This document shows positions 1 to 7,854 of a DNA stretch of 64,000 nt, one piece after another (position 1 is the first letter of the stretch; every line of letters begins with the position of its first letter). Source of the DNA: Aphanothece hegewaldii CCALA 016 (GTDB lineage: Bacteria; Cyanobacteriota; Cyanobacteriia; Cyanobacteriales; Microcystaceae); NCBI RefSeq assembly GCF_003007785.1, contig NZ_PXOH01000005.1, positions 124,001-188,000 of the forward strand. Reading direction: 5' to 3'. The position numbers and the translations under genes are program-made. The notes beneath the pieces are model-generated. The model worked only from the letters and a program-made list of their open reading frames with translations, was not told where the DNA came from and did no database searches.

Positions 1-287
1 TAGTGGGACTTAGAGTGAAATCCTTAGAAAGTGTCGGACTCTATAATAATTTTTTGATTGTTCCGATGTCTTTTTTGGGCGGAACTTTTTTCGATCCGAA
101 AACTTTACCCTTTTTCCTCAAAGTAATCGTTTTTATTCTGCCTCTAACTTATACTAGCTTAGGATTGCGGGCGGCTGCCTATTCTCCTTTGGCTGAATTT
201 CCTTGGTTCGTGATCCCAATTTTACTCGTAAGTGCGATCGTATTGGCTTTTATGGGGGCGAATCAATTTTCCCATCAACAAGATTAG
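1..287 (+). CDS. ABC-2 type transporter permease, C-terminal fragment (5' end outside window)
   Basis: The open frame runs in from the left edge. The GTG at base 3 is probably an internal valine, so this is the last 94 or so residues of a longer protein. Visible are a segment rich in Phe, Gly and Thr (SFLGGTFFDPKTLP), typical of the permease subunit of ABC-2 exporters, and two hydrophobic helices, the last ending in a short polar tail. ABC-2 permeases pair with an ATPase to export drugs, polysaccharides or lipids; the substrate cannot be told from this fragment. The ATPase gene would be expected to the left of the window. The family call rests on the motif and the helices only. Confidence 0.7.
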   Translation, partial: VGLRVKSLESVGLYNNFLIVPMSFLGGTFFDPKTLPFFLKVIVFILPLTYTSLGLRAAAYSPLAEFPWFVIPILLVSAIVLAFMGANQFSHQQD

Positions 288-346
288 AGTAAAATCAGAT
301 TATACAGAGACTCTTTCAGATTAGAATTTTCATCCCTTGTGAGTAA

Positions 347-1750
347 ATGAGTAAAGGAACACTATTTGATAAAGTTTGGGATTTACATACGGTTAAAATC
401 TTACCTTCAGGACAAACCCAATTATTTATAGGATTACATCTCGTTCATGAAGTAACCAGTCCGCAAGCATTCGCTATGCTAAGAGAAAGAGGACTAACAG
501 TATTATTCCCTGAACGCACCGTCGCAACCGTTGATCATATTGTACCGACTGAAGATCAAGCGCGTCCATTTGTCGATGATCTCGCAGAACAAATGATGGA
601 AGCAATAGAAACCAATGCAACGAGTAATGGTATTCGTTTCTATAATATCGGTTCAGGAAATCAAGGAATTGTACACGTTATAGCGCCAGAACAAGGGTTA
701 ACTCAACCCGGAATGACAATAGCTTGTGGTGACTCCCATACCTCGACACATGGTGCATTTGGGGCGATCGCATTTGGGATCGGAACCTCTCAAGTTCGTG
801 ATGTTCTCGCGTCTCAAACTCTCGCTTTAGCTAAATTAAAAGTTCGTCGTATCGAAGTAAACGGAACCCTCAAAAGTGGTGTTTATGCAAAAGATGTGAT
901 CTTACACATTATCCGTAAACTAGGAGTAAAAGGGGGTGTAGGTTATGCTTACGAGTTTGCTGGGACAACTTTTGAGATGATGTCGATGGAAGAACGTATG
1001 ACAATTTGTAATATGTCCATCGAAGGGGGTGCAAGATGCGGTTATATTAATCCTGATGATGTGACGTTTGAATATCTTAAAGGTCGTGATTTTTCTCCCA
1101 AAGATGAAGAATGGGATCAAGCGGTAACTTGGTGGAGAAGTATACGCAGTGATGAGGATGCGGTTTATGATGATGTTGTGATCTTTGATGCTTTGCAAAT
1201 TGAACCGACGGTGACATGGGGTATTACACCAGGACAAGGTATCGGAGTTAGTGAAGTGATCCCCGTTCCCGAAAGTTTAGCCGATGGAGATCAAGCGATC
1301 GCACAAGAAGCTTATAAATACATGAAACTGACACCTGGAGATCCCATCAAAGGAACTAAAGTCGATGTTTGTTTTATTGGCAGTTGTACTAATGGTCGTA
1401 TTAGTGATCTTAGAGAAGCAGCAAGGATCGCCCAAGGACATCAAGTAGCAGCAGGGGTGAAAGCGTTCGTTGTACCGGGTTCAGAACGAGTCAAACAGCA
1501 AGCAGAAGCAGAAGGTTTAGATCAAATCTTTGTTAATGCAGGTTTTGAATGGCGCGAAGCTGGTTGTTCAATGTGTTTAGCGATGAATCCTGATAAGCTA
1601 CAAGGGGATCAAGTGAGTGCATCTTCCTCTAATCGTAACTTTAAAGGTCGTCAAGGTTCATCCACGGGACGGACATTACTGATGAGTCCTGCGATGGTGG
1701 TTGCTGCGGCTATATCGGGCAAAGTAGCGGATGTTCGAGATCTCGTATAG
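347..1750 (+). CDS. leuC: 3-isopropylmalate dehydratase large subunit
   Basis: LeuC with LeuD isomerises 2-isopropylmalate to 3-isopropylmalate in leucine synthesis, in the cytoplasm. The protein has 467 residues, the usual length. The substrate-binding motif GDSHTSTHG is at about 128-136. The three cysteines that ligate the 4Fe-4S cluster are Cys347 (in FIGSCTNGR) and Cys407 and Cys410 (in GCSMC). The C-terminus carries the FKGRQG motif. The start ATG lies about 60 bp after the permease gene. The small subunit leuD is not next door: the following gene is on the other strand, so leuD must be outside the window. A short palindromic repeat lies 20 bp after the stop and may act as terminator. 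Confidence 0.97.
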   Translation: MSKGTLFDKVWDLHTVKILPSGQTQLFIGLHLVHEVTSPQAFAMLRERGLTVLFPERTVATVDHIVPTEDQARPFVDDLAEQMMEAIETNATSNGIRFYNIGSGNQGIVHVIAPEQGLTQPGMTIACGDSHTSTHGAFGAIAFGIGTSQVRDVLASQTLALAKLKVRRIEVNGTLKSGVYAKDVILHIIRKLGVKGGVGYAYEFAGTTFEMMSMEERMTICNMSIEGGARCGYINPDDVTFEYLKGRDFSPKDEEWDQAVTWWRSIRSDEDAVYDDVVIFDALQIEPTVTWGITPGQGIGVSEVIPVPESLADGDQAIAQEAYKYMKLTPGDPIKGTKVDVCFIGSCTNGRISDLREAARIAQGHQVAAGVKAFVVPGSERVKQQAEAEGLDQIFVNAGFEWREAGCSMCLAMNPDKLQGDQVSASSSNRNFKGRQGSSTGRTLLMSPAMVVAAAISGKVADVRDLV

Positions 1751-1769
1751 TTAAAATAACCTATGATTT

Positions 1770-1793
1770 GTAGGGGTTTGGTCTCCAAACCCT
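1770..1793. repeat. Dispersed palindromic repeat, copy 1
   Basis: GGGTTTGG and CCAAACCC arms at 1774-1781 and 1785-1792 are separated by three bases, with a flanking GTAGG on the left. The element follows the leuC stop and is trailed by a T-rich tract, so it may end leuC transcription. Related copies lie near 5122, 31681, 47169, 52701, 58002 and 58035. Confidence 0.75.
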
Positions 1794-1820
1794 TTATTTT
1801 ATCCCAACTTGACATATACT

Positions 1821-2249
1821 TTATCTAAAGTAAAGTTCAATCGTACTGCGATCGGGTTGACCCACCATCTCGCTTACAATTTGATTAATTGTCAAATCAC
1901 CAATTAATGTGGGTTCAGGTTCTAATGTTAAACTGCTTTCAGGTTGAGTATCTTGTCTTGATGGATAAAAAACAATGATTTTTCGACCCGAATAAGGATT
2001 ATCAGACGAATTTGTCATAATTTCCTTATTTCCTTGATTAAGTCCGCCAAAATCACCGACTCGATTTTTAGATTCAATTCCCTGTAAGTCTCTTAACTGT
2101 CCTGTAGGAATAATTAATGGTTTTGGTTCAGTAATAATAGATGTATCCTCAGCCATTGCAGGAACAGCAACAGACATTAAACTAAAAGAAAAGAAACCTA
2201 AAAGGGAAGAATTAAATTTACAGCGCGAGGATTTAGTAATCATATTCAA
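1821..2249 (-). CDS. Exported protein of unknown function
   Basis: I do not recognise this 142-residue protein. It starts with a basic N-terminus, a hydrophobic core and a signal-peptidase I site after AMA (about residues 31-33), so it is probably exported to the periplasm. The mature part is polar, rich in Gly, Ser and Asn, with no cysteine pair or catalytic motif that I can name. A sequence ending in SGRKIIVFYPSRQ is followed by a proline-rich stretch and a C-terminal segment that looks folded. The ribosome site AAGGTAA lies a few bases before the ATG. It is transcribed alone, convergent with leuC. Confidence 0.65.
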   Translation of the reverse strand: MNMITKSSRCKFNSSLLGFFSFSLMSVAVPAMAEDTSIITEPKPLIIPTGQLRDLQGIESKNRVGDFGGLNQGNKEIMTNSSDNPYSGRKIIVFYPSRQDTQPESSLTLEPEPTLIGDLTINQIVSEMVGQPDRSTIELYFR

Positions 2250-2471
2250 ATTACCTTAAAAGTAGGGTTGGTGTCACTCCTCCATTACCTGACTCGCTGA
2301 TTAAATAACTAAGTTCAGCCACAGGTTATTCATTTTTTAAATGCACTCTACTTTAAATGTATTACTGATTTTCAGTTTTAGATCATTTTTTTTGTATTTT
2401 TTTATAAAGTTTAGCTAGTTGAATTTACGGATTTAAGTCGTTTTAAAAAATGGTATATTCAGTAACAATAC

Positions 2472-2711
2472 TTAGATGAATGAAGAATAGGAAATTTTAC
2501 TTACCTTTCCTAAAACAGTCCATAAAAAAAGAGAGAGGTTGATCTCTCTCTCCTTGTCTTTTCCTTTTTTGTCGATGGGTTCCACACCCTGTTTTAGCTT
2601 TTGTTTAAGCATTTTCATTTGTTTTCTCACCTGTCGCTGTCTAGCTGAACCGCCTTTACCTTTGTCGTTTCGTCCTTGTCGGCGGGGTGATTCCCAACTT
2701 TTTAGGCGCAT
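2472..2711 (-). CDS. Possible small basic protein (or ncRNA gene)
   Basis: This 79-codon frame begins with a good ribosome site (AGGGGA) and a perfect TATAAT about 24 bp upstream of the ATG. The first 50 or so residues are rich in Lys, Arg and Gln. A strong hairpin followed by a U-run lies inside the frame (2524-2550), before the stop codon at 2472. If that terminator works, the mRNA would have no stop codon. The unit may therefore be a small RNA of about 200 nt, or the hairpin may be only partly active. No known RNA family (SRP RNA, tmRNA, 6S, RNase P) was recognised in it. Confidence 0.35.
   Translation of the reverse strand: MRLKSWESPRRQGRNDKGKGGSARQRQVRKQMKMLKQKLKQGVEPIDKKGKDKEREINLSLFLWTVLGKVSKISYSSFI
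2524..2550 (-). terminator. Intrinsic terminator
   Basis: On the minus strand a GAGAGAG/CTCTCTC hairpin (2531-2550, six-base loop) is followed directly by seven T residues. This is a standard Rho-independent layout. It falls inside the small basic frame at 2472-2711, which makes that frame's coding status doubtful. Confidence 0.65.
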
Positions 2712-2730
2712 ATTTTCCCCTTTTTACTCT

Positions 2731-2745
2731 GTAGTATTATACTAC
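2731..2745 (-). promoter_or_regulatory. Probable -10 element inside a 15-bp palindrome
   Basis: The minus strand reads GTAGTATAATACTAC, a perfect inverted repeat around one central base, with TATAAT at its centre. It lies about 20-34 bp before the ATG at 2711. A clear -35 at 17 bp spacing is not seen, so an operator-type binding site is also possible. Confidence 0.4.
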
Positions 2746-2794
2746 CATGTCTTTCAAAAAAGAGCAACGCCTTTATGATGACGGTTTTCCCTAT

Positions 2795-3601
2795 TTATTC
2801 TTGAATTTGGAAGGATGCAAAAATCGGACGATGATCACTGCTAAGGGGTGTATCTGGGCAATAGTTGGGGCGATCGTATATTGTAGAAGTTGCTGGCCAT
2901 TTTTGGGCTTTTCCTGAGACAAACACAAAGTCTAAAATAGTATTGTAGTTACCGCAAGTTGTCGGAAACTTAGATTTAGGTTGAATCCATTTAAAGATAT
3001 TATTTTGAGTGATTAGATCATATCCTCGATCGTGAACACTACTTTTAACATTCCAATCGAAATTATAATCCCCCACTGCAATAATAGGTAAAGTTTGTTG
3101 ACTTGCCCATTTATTTAAAAGTTGTGCCTGTTCTTGTCGTGCGACTTTGTTGGTACGATAGAGATGATTCGCCATAAATAAAAATTCTTGTCCTGTTTTT
3201 TTGAGACGAAACTGAACCACCAAAGGGGCGCGTACTTTTCCACCAATATTAATATTATTTAGTTCAAAATGTTTAATTTCTTCTAATTCATTATCTTTGT
3301 ATAAAACTAATAAGCGATCGGCTTTTCCCGTTGTGCCTAAAATCGCAGTAAAATTACTTCCTTCGCCCTCTTCTGTGCCATTTTTTAGAGGTAATATCCA
3401 GCTTTCACCTTGTACTTCACTAAATCCCCAAATTTTTACACCATTGATGGGTGCAATATAGTTTGTCGCCAAAAAAACAGGATCAGCATCCCCAGATTCA
3501 ACATTATAACCAGCTACCGTTAATTTTGTTATTTTATCTTGATTGGTGCAGCCGATTAATATAATAATTAGACAACAAAAGAATATTTTTATAAGTTTCA
3601 T
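2795..3601 (-). CDS. Secreted endonuclease/exonuclease/phosphatase (EEP) family lipoprotein
   Basis: The 268-residue protein has a lipoprotein signal peptide with lipobox LIGC (Cys18), so it is probably membrane-anchored and faces the periplasm or outside. The body carries EEP motifs: Asn33 in GYNVESG, Glu62 in SEVQG, His146 in NHLYR, Asp178 and Asn180 in GDYNFD, and Asp256-His257 in SSDHRP. These are the metal-binding and catalytic positions of DNase I-like phosphodiesterases. The substrate could be DNA, a phospholipid or another phosphodiester. The gene lies 16 bp after a PLD-family lipoprotein gene on the same strand, so the two are likely an operon and may work on the same extracellular substrate. 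Confidence 0.8.
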   Translation of the reverse strand: MKLIKIFFCCLIIILIGCTNQDKITKLTVAGYNVESGDADPVFLATNYIAPINGVKIWGFSEVQGESWILPLKNGTEEGEGSNFTAILGTTGKADRLLVLYKDNELEEIKHFELNNINIGGKVRAPLVVQFRLKKTGQEFLFMANHLYRTNKVARQEQAQLLNKWASQQTLPIIAVGDYNFDWNVKSSVHDRGYDLITQNNIFKWIQPKSKFPTTCGNYNTILDFVFVSGKAQKWPATSTIYDRPNYCPDTPLSSDHRPIFASFQIQE

Positions 3602-3617
3602 TTTTTTGATTTATTAA

Positions 3618-5006
3618 TTACTTTTTACATTTTTCTTGATTTTGTTTTATTTTATTCTGTAAATTTTGAGATATTCCTAATAAAGCATTTTTATATAAAC
3701 GCTCAAATTCTTGTTGAAAATGAGCCGCAATTACAGGATTTTGCAGAATAAGTAAAGTTTCATCATTTTGATAATTAGCGGAAGCAGACCAATTATGTGA
3801 GCCTGTAATAACAATATTATCATCAATTAAAGCAAATTTGTGATGGAGTTTATCACCTGATGGTAACTGAGGAACACCAACTGTTTTAATCGGATTTTTC
3901 CAAGGTTTATTATTTTTTTCATAACGACATTTATTACTAATAGCAATTCCTAACATATCTAATCCTTCACTATAATTAATAAAAGCAAAATTCGGATCGA
4001 TTAATGCTCTAACTTTTACACCCTGTTGATGACGATTTTCTAAAGCGTTAGATAATTTTTGTTCAGAAAAAACAAACAAAGCTAAATTTACTGTTTTTGT
4101 AGCATTATTCAAAGTATTCTCAATTAATCCATTACTGGTATAGTTCCAAGTAATTTTTGATGAATTGGGAGAAAATTTTACAGTAATATTTGTTTTATCT
4201 AATTTAATTTGAATAGGTTTACGATAAGGTTTATTGACTCCATACTGATGATTTTGCCACATTAAATTAAATTCTTGAGTAAAAACTTTTGCGAGTTCAG
4301 AACTTTCTATTTTGAGTAAATTATTAGCATTTCCTCTACTTTGAGGATTTGTAAAATCGCCAATTGTATCACTTAATGTAAAATTAGCTGAAGTAATAAT
4401 TACAGTGGATTGATCAACAATTACAAACTTATGGTGCATTAATCCACTACCTTTAGAATGATCTGAGGTATCATCAATGATGGGTATTCCTGCATTTTTT
4501 AAAATCACTAAAGCATCTTTTTGATTAATTTCGGAGGTACTGAGTTTTTTGTCTTTGTTTTGATCAATTAAAGCGAAATAATCTAAATAACTTTTTTGAT
4601 CTCTTTCATCTAACTGATTAATTTCACTTGAGGTTAATTGACTGAGAGGACTACTATATTTATTTTCTAAGATAATTCTAACTTTAACGCCTTTGTGATG
4701 TAAGTTAGCTAATTCTTTAGCAAGATTTGGTAAACGGAATTCTTGAACTGCAATATCTACAGAAGTCTTTGCAGAATGAATAGTATCAATAATAATCTGT
4801 TCTAAATTATCACCTGGTCTGGGTATATTTCGATAAGGATCAGTATAATTTACTCCTTCAGCTTGATTTTGATTAAAATAAACTTGAATGTAGGTATCTT
4901 GAGGTAATGGTTTTGGACGTGGGTTAGCGGTAAGATGACCACAAGCAGTTAATAAAAAAAGACTACCCCAAACCGTAGAAATAGAAGATACAAGACGAGT
5001 CATCAT
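3618..5006 (-). CDS. Phospholipase D/nuclease family lipoprotein with an EF-hand-like insert
   Basis: This 462-residue protein has a lipobox LTAC (Cys22) and two HxK(x4)D catalytic motifs: His191-Lys193-Asp198 and His388-Lys390-Asp395. Both are intact, so an active PLD-fold phosphodiesterase is expected, acting outside the cytoplasmic membrane. Between the first beta-alpha unit and the first HKD motif lies a 12-residue loop starting at Asp148 with Asn150, Asp152, Ser156 and Glu159. This matches an EF-hand calcium loop and is unusual for the family. The closest described groups are PLD-like nucleases (Nuc type) and cardiolipin-synthase-like enzymes. It is first in the probable operon with the EEP lipoprotein. 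Confidence 0.8.
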   Translation of the reverse strand: MMTRLVSSISTVWGSLFLLTACGHLTANPRPKPLPQDTYIQVYFNQNQAEGVNYTDPYRNIPRPGDNLEQIIIDTIHSAKTSVDIAVQEFRLPNLAKELANLHHKGVKVRIILENKYSSPLSQLTSSEINQLDERDQKSYLDYFALIDQNKDKKLSTSEINQKDALVILKNAGIPIIDDTSDHSKGSGLMHHKFVIVDQSTVIITSANFTLSDTIGDFTNPQSRGNANNLLKIESSELAKVFTQEFNLMWQNHQYGVNKPYRKPIQIKLDKTNITVKFSPNSSKITWNYTSNGLIENTLNNATKTVNLALFVFSEQKLSNALENRHQQGVKVRALIDPNFAFINYSEGLDMLGIAISNKCRYEKNNKPWKNPIKTVGVPQLPSGDKLHHKFALIDDNIVITGSHNWSASANYQNDETLLILQNPVIAAHFQQEFERLYKNALLGISQNLQNKIKQNQEKCKK

Positions 5007-5121
5007 CTCTTACTAATCTTATTAACGATATGTGATTATAGGGTAAGCGATCGCTTTTCCTTTTACCTCGTTAAAAATACGGGATTATTCTTCAAATATT
5101 GCTTTATTCTGTGATACATTT

Positions 5122-5147
5122 AAAGGGTTTGGAAACCAAACCCCTAC
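5122..5147. repeat. Dispersed palindromic repeat, copy 2
   Basis: GGGTTTGG (5125-5132) and CCAAACCC (5136-5143) are separated by AAA, with flanking TAAA and CTAC. It lies just after the 3' end of the ABC exporter gene (minus strand) and upstream of the PLD gene, the same sequence type as copies 1 and 6A. Confidence 0.75.
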
Positions 5148-5157
5148 ACTTTTAAAT

Positions 5158-6972
5158 TTAAGCTAATAATTCACCGGTTTCTTGCAAATAATGTAAGCGT
5201 TGGTAAATACCCTGTTGACTCAGTAACTCATCATGACTACCGATTTCAACAATTCTACCTGCATCAAGAACCACAATTTTATCAGCTTCTCGAATCGTAC
5301 TCAAACGGTGGGCGATAATAATTGTAGTACGTGTTCCTAAAATCGATCGCATTGCCAATTGTATCGCACGTTCTGACTCATAATCTAAGCTAGAAGTCGC
5401 TTCATCAAAGACTAACACATCAGGATTAACAATTAACGCCCTTGCAATACCCAAACGCTGTCTTTGTCCTCCCGAAAGACGTACCCCACGTTCACCAACT
5501 ACGGTATAGTATCCCCTCTTGAGTTCATTAATAAACTCATTTACCTTAGCAATACGACACGCTTCCTCGACTTTCTCAAAACTAACTTCAGGATGTCCAT
5601 AGGTGAGATTATCTAAAATAGTTCCATTAAAAACATCGACTTCTTGATGGACGATCGCTAACCGACGACGATATGATGATACATCGAGGGTTCGTATATC
5701 TTCCCCATCGATCAAGATTTTTCCTTGAGTGGGTTCAAAATAACGGAACAAGAGTTTAACTAATGTCGATTTTCCTGATCCTGATTTACCCACTAAAGCA
5801 ATAGTTTGATAAGGTTTAATTAGAAGATTAATGTCTTTGAGTACAGGACGATTTGCATCATATCCAAACGTCAGATGAGAAAATTCAACCTTACCCGTAA
5901 AATTATAGGAATAATCATCCGTATTCAGGTGTAAACTTCCTGCATCTGTACCCGATGGAAGGTTCATAAAATCATGTAAACGAACCATCGAAGAATAACG
6001 ACGGGAAAACACCTCCGCAAGTTGACTAATAGGTGTCAGTTCCGCATAAGCCATCGATGCTACAGTATAGGTTGTAATAAAGTGTCCGATCGACATTTTT
6101 CCCTGTACCGTTGCAATGAGGGTAAACAACATAACTGCAAATAAAGACGCATGAATAACGGTTTTTTGCCAAGTGATCAGATCAACATAACCTTTATGGA
6201 TACGATAAACAACATATTGAAACTCTTTTTCGAGTCGTTGTCGTTGTCTTTCTAGTTCTATTCCCTCTGTTGCAAAAGCTTTTACCGTTTTGATATTGGT
6301 AATAATTTCTGAAACACGACTTTGAGTATTTTCGCTATATCTATCGAAAAGTCCTTCTTGTCTAATTAATTCTTTGAGATCTCGCAGACCAAAATATAAA
6401 ATTAGAACAAAGGAAATCAAAAAAGCGATCGCTGTCCATTTTTCAATAAACAGAATAATCACAAATATACCCAAAACTCTAGCTAATTTCGGTAATAATT
6501 GTCCTGCGAATTCTGGATAACTATAAGTATGGTTTTCGATCCCTTTAGCGATGCGGTTTGCGATGCGTCCTGGGTTATTCTCATCATAGAAAGATAGAGG
6601 AAGTGTGAGAATTTTCGCCAGAATTTGTTTTAGTTTATCACGTCGCGCTCTTAAGGATATTTCCCAATGAAACCATATTCCCATCCAAGGTTCAATAGGA
6701 GAACGCACAACCGTAACGATAAAAATTAATCCCATTAGTACACCCAATGATAGCAGTTTTCCGTCTGCAAATGGGGTTATATTGGCTATTTGGATGGTTA
6801 AAGTTTGTATAGGTTTATCTAAGGGTTGGTTGGATAGTACATTTAAAATTTGCCCAATTGCATAGGGAACAACAAGATCGAGAATTTCAAAAATGCTGGA
6901 TGCAACGATGCTGAAAATTGCGATCGTTTTATATTGACGATAGTAACTGAGAATATCTTTAAAAGAAGCCAT
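5158..6972 (-). CDS. ABC exporter, fused membrane and ATPase domains
   Basis: The 604-residue half-transporter has an N-terminal six-helix membrane domain (about 15-330) and a C-terminal ATPase domain. Walker A is GKSGSGKS at about 395-402, the signature LSGGQ at 499-503 and Walker B VLVFDEATS from 519. This is the MsbA/multidrug-exporter type, which works as a dimer in the cytoplasmic membrane and exports lipids, peptides or drugs. The neighbours do not show the substrate. Its first 22 bp and the whole region upstream of its ATG are duplicated about 740 bp away at 7692-7825, where the start codon is mutated to ATA. The start chosen is the only intact one. Confidence 0.9.
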   Translation of the reverse strand: MASFKDILSYYRQYKTIAIFSIVASSIFEILDLVVPYAIGQILNVLSNQPLDKPIQTLTIQIANITPFADGKLLSLGVLMGLIFIVTVVRSPIEPWMGIWFHWEISLRARRDKLKQILAKILTLPLSFYDENNPGRIANRIAKGIENHTYSYPEFAGQLLPKLARVLGIFVIILFIEKWTAIAFLISFVLILYFGLRDLKELIRQEGLFDRYSENTQSRVSEIITNIKTVKAFATEGIELERQRQRLEKEFQYVVYRIHKGYVDLITWQKTVIHASLFAVMLFTLIATVQGKMSIGHFITTYTVASMAYAELTPISQLAEVFSRRYSSMVRLHDFMNLPSGTDAGSLHLNTDDYSYNFTGKVEFSHLTFGYDANRPVLKDINLLIKPYQTIALVGKSGSGKSTLVKLLFRYFEPTQGKILIDGEDIRTLDVSSYRRRLAIVHQEVDVFNGTILDNLTYGHPEVSFEKVEEACRIAKVNEFINELKRGYYTVVGERGVRLSGGQRQRLGIARALIVNPDVLVFDEATSSLDYESERAIQLAMRSILGTRTTIIIAHRLSTIREADKIVVLDAGRIVEIGSHDELLSQQGIYQRLHYLQETGELLA

Positions 6973-7084
6973 AACCGTTCTGCGGTCACTGTTGTTACAA
7001 AAGTTAACCGACTACTAATATACTACGATACTACAAATATTACAATTTGTCCACTCAGTAATCTTACAGAAGAAATATGGAATA
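6951..7084. repeat. 134-bp direct repeat, copy A
   Basis: This segment covers the first codons of the ABC exporter gene and its upstream region. It aligns without gaps to 7692-7825 at about 90 per cent identity by eye. Its right end leads, after 51 bp, into the start codon of the small two-gene cassette at 7136. Shared blocks include AAAGTTAACCGA and ATACTACAAATATTACAATTT. Confidence 0.9.
6989..7024 (+). promoter_or_regulatory. Possible promoter in repeat copy A
   Basis: TTACAA and TATACT are about 18 bp apart on the plus strand. The equivalent in copy B is TCACAA and TATATT at the same spacing. A partly symmetrical GTTACAAAAGTTAAC overlaps the upstream half and could bind a regulator. The prediction is by eye only. 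Confidence 0.3.
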
Positions 7085-7135
7085 TAAAGTATATAATCTA
7101 GTAATCCGAAAGAAAGTTCTGGAAAATAACAATAT

Positions 7136-7482
7136 ATGGCTATTCCTTCAGAAATATTAGAGATTATCCACACTCTGAATCAGGAGTTAAATCAAATTGA
7201 GCAAGAAGCTAACAGAGGTCTTGAAATCATTAGAGGGTTATTACCTTTTTTTCAGAGAATCTTGTTTTAATTCAGTTATTATCAACTCTTAATAATTCAT
7301 TATTATTTCGAGATAATGCCAGCAGACGAATTCAGATAACGGTTGATAGTATCTCATTGCCTTATGTCAAAAGTGAAGTGATTCAAGAAGCAGGGGAAGA
7401 TTTAGGAGAATTGTTAGGTCGCGTGCTAGAGACTAAAATATTAGTAAGTAGAGCCGTTGGCATTTTGGAAGAATTATTATGA
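7136..7482 (+). pseudogene. Small helical protein, interrupted by a frameshift at a T7 run
   Basis: The ATG at 7136 opens a frame that ends at 7270 after 44 codons. The -1 frame then continues without a stop from the T-run to a TGA at 7480-7482. Joined at the run of seven T (7246-7252), the product would be about 115 residues, rich in Leu, Ile and Glu, and probably all helical. The zero-frame codons across the run are T|TTT|TTT, which is a correct slippery heptamer for -1 frameshifting, so programmed frameshifting is possible. A plain one-base deletion or a sequencing error is simpler. The stop overlaps the start of the next gene (ATGA), which suggests coupled translation. The protein is not recognised. 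Confidence 0.55.
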
Positions 7483-7667
7483 CACAGTTATCGTTAAATT
7501 CACTACAACAAGCTAAATTAGCAGAAGCTTTAAAAGTTGCGCTACTAGCAGAAGAAAAAGCCTCACAAATGAGTGAATTAGCTACAGAAATTGCTAATAA
7601 GTATCAACAGTATCTCTATGAGTTGGCACAAGAAGCTACTGAATCATCAAATCTCTCTGAAGATTGA
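7479..7667 (+). CDS. Small helical protein, second gene of cassette
   Basis: This is a 62-residue acidic protein that I do not recognise. It is rich in Ala, Leu, Glu and Gln with heptad-like spacing, so a single long helix or coiled coil is likely. It has no signal peptide, membrane segment or cysteine. The start overlaps the stop of the preceding frameshifted gene by ATGA, so the two should be translated together. It ends 24 bp before copy B of the 134-bp repeat. The pair looks like a small two-subunit unit, but its role is unknown. Confidence 0.55.
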   Translation: MTQLSLNSLQQAKLAEALKVALLAEEKASQMSELATEIANKYQQYLYELAQEATESSNLSED

Positions 7668-7691
7668 GCAGAATAGCGATCGTTTTATTAA

Positions 7692-7825
7692 GAATATCTT
7701 TAAAAGAAGCTATAACCGTTTAGCGGTCATTGTTGTCACAAAAGTTAACCGATTGCTACTATATTACAATACTACAAATATTACAATTTATCCACTGAGT
7801 AATCTTACCGAAGCATTAGGGAATA
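7692..7825. repeat. 134-bp direct repeat, copy B
   Basis: This is the partner of copy A at 6951-7084, in the same orientation. The ATG that starts the ABC exporter in copy A reads ATA here, so this copy holds only a dead end of that gene. The homology resumes on the left as a block with GCGATCGTTTTAT (7676-7688), after a deletion of about 15 bp relative to copy A. Its right end lies 29 bp before the Mrr gene start at 7855, where it may provide the promoter. Confidence 0.9.
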
Positions 7826-7854
7826 CTGAAAATAGCCAGTAAAGTGTTTATATT

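Noticed and set aside
920-1237. Long minus-strand frame inside leuC
   Set aside because: It is a shadow of leuC, with no family match and no ribosome site.
2250-2470. Yfr1-type small RNA suggested by CACTCCTCC
   Set aside because: The conserved Yfr1 core ACTCCTCACAC is not present and no terminator hairpin follows.
6850-7842. Two plus-strand frames of equal length (83 codons) at 6850-7101 and 7591-7842 that share similar C-terminal halves
   Set aside because: The shared part is just the 134-bp repeat read in one frame. The first frame overlaps the exporter gene on the other strand and the second overlaps the cassette, so real coding is unlikely, although both staying open is noted.
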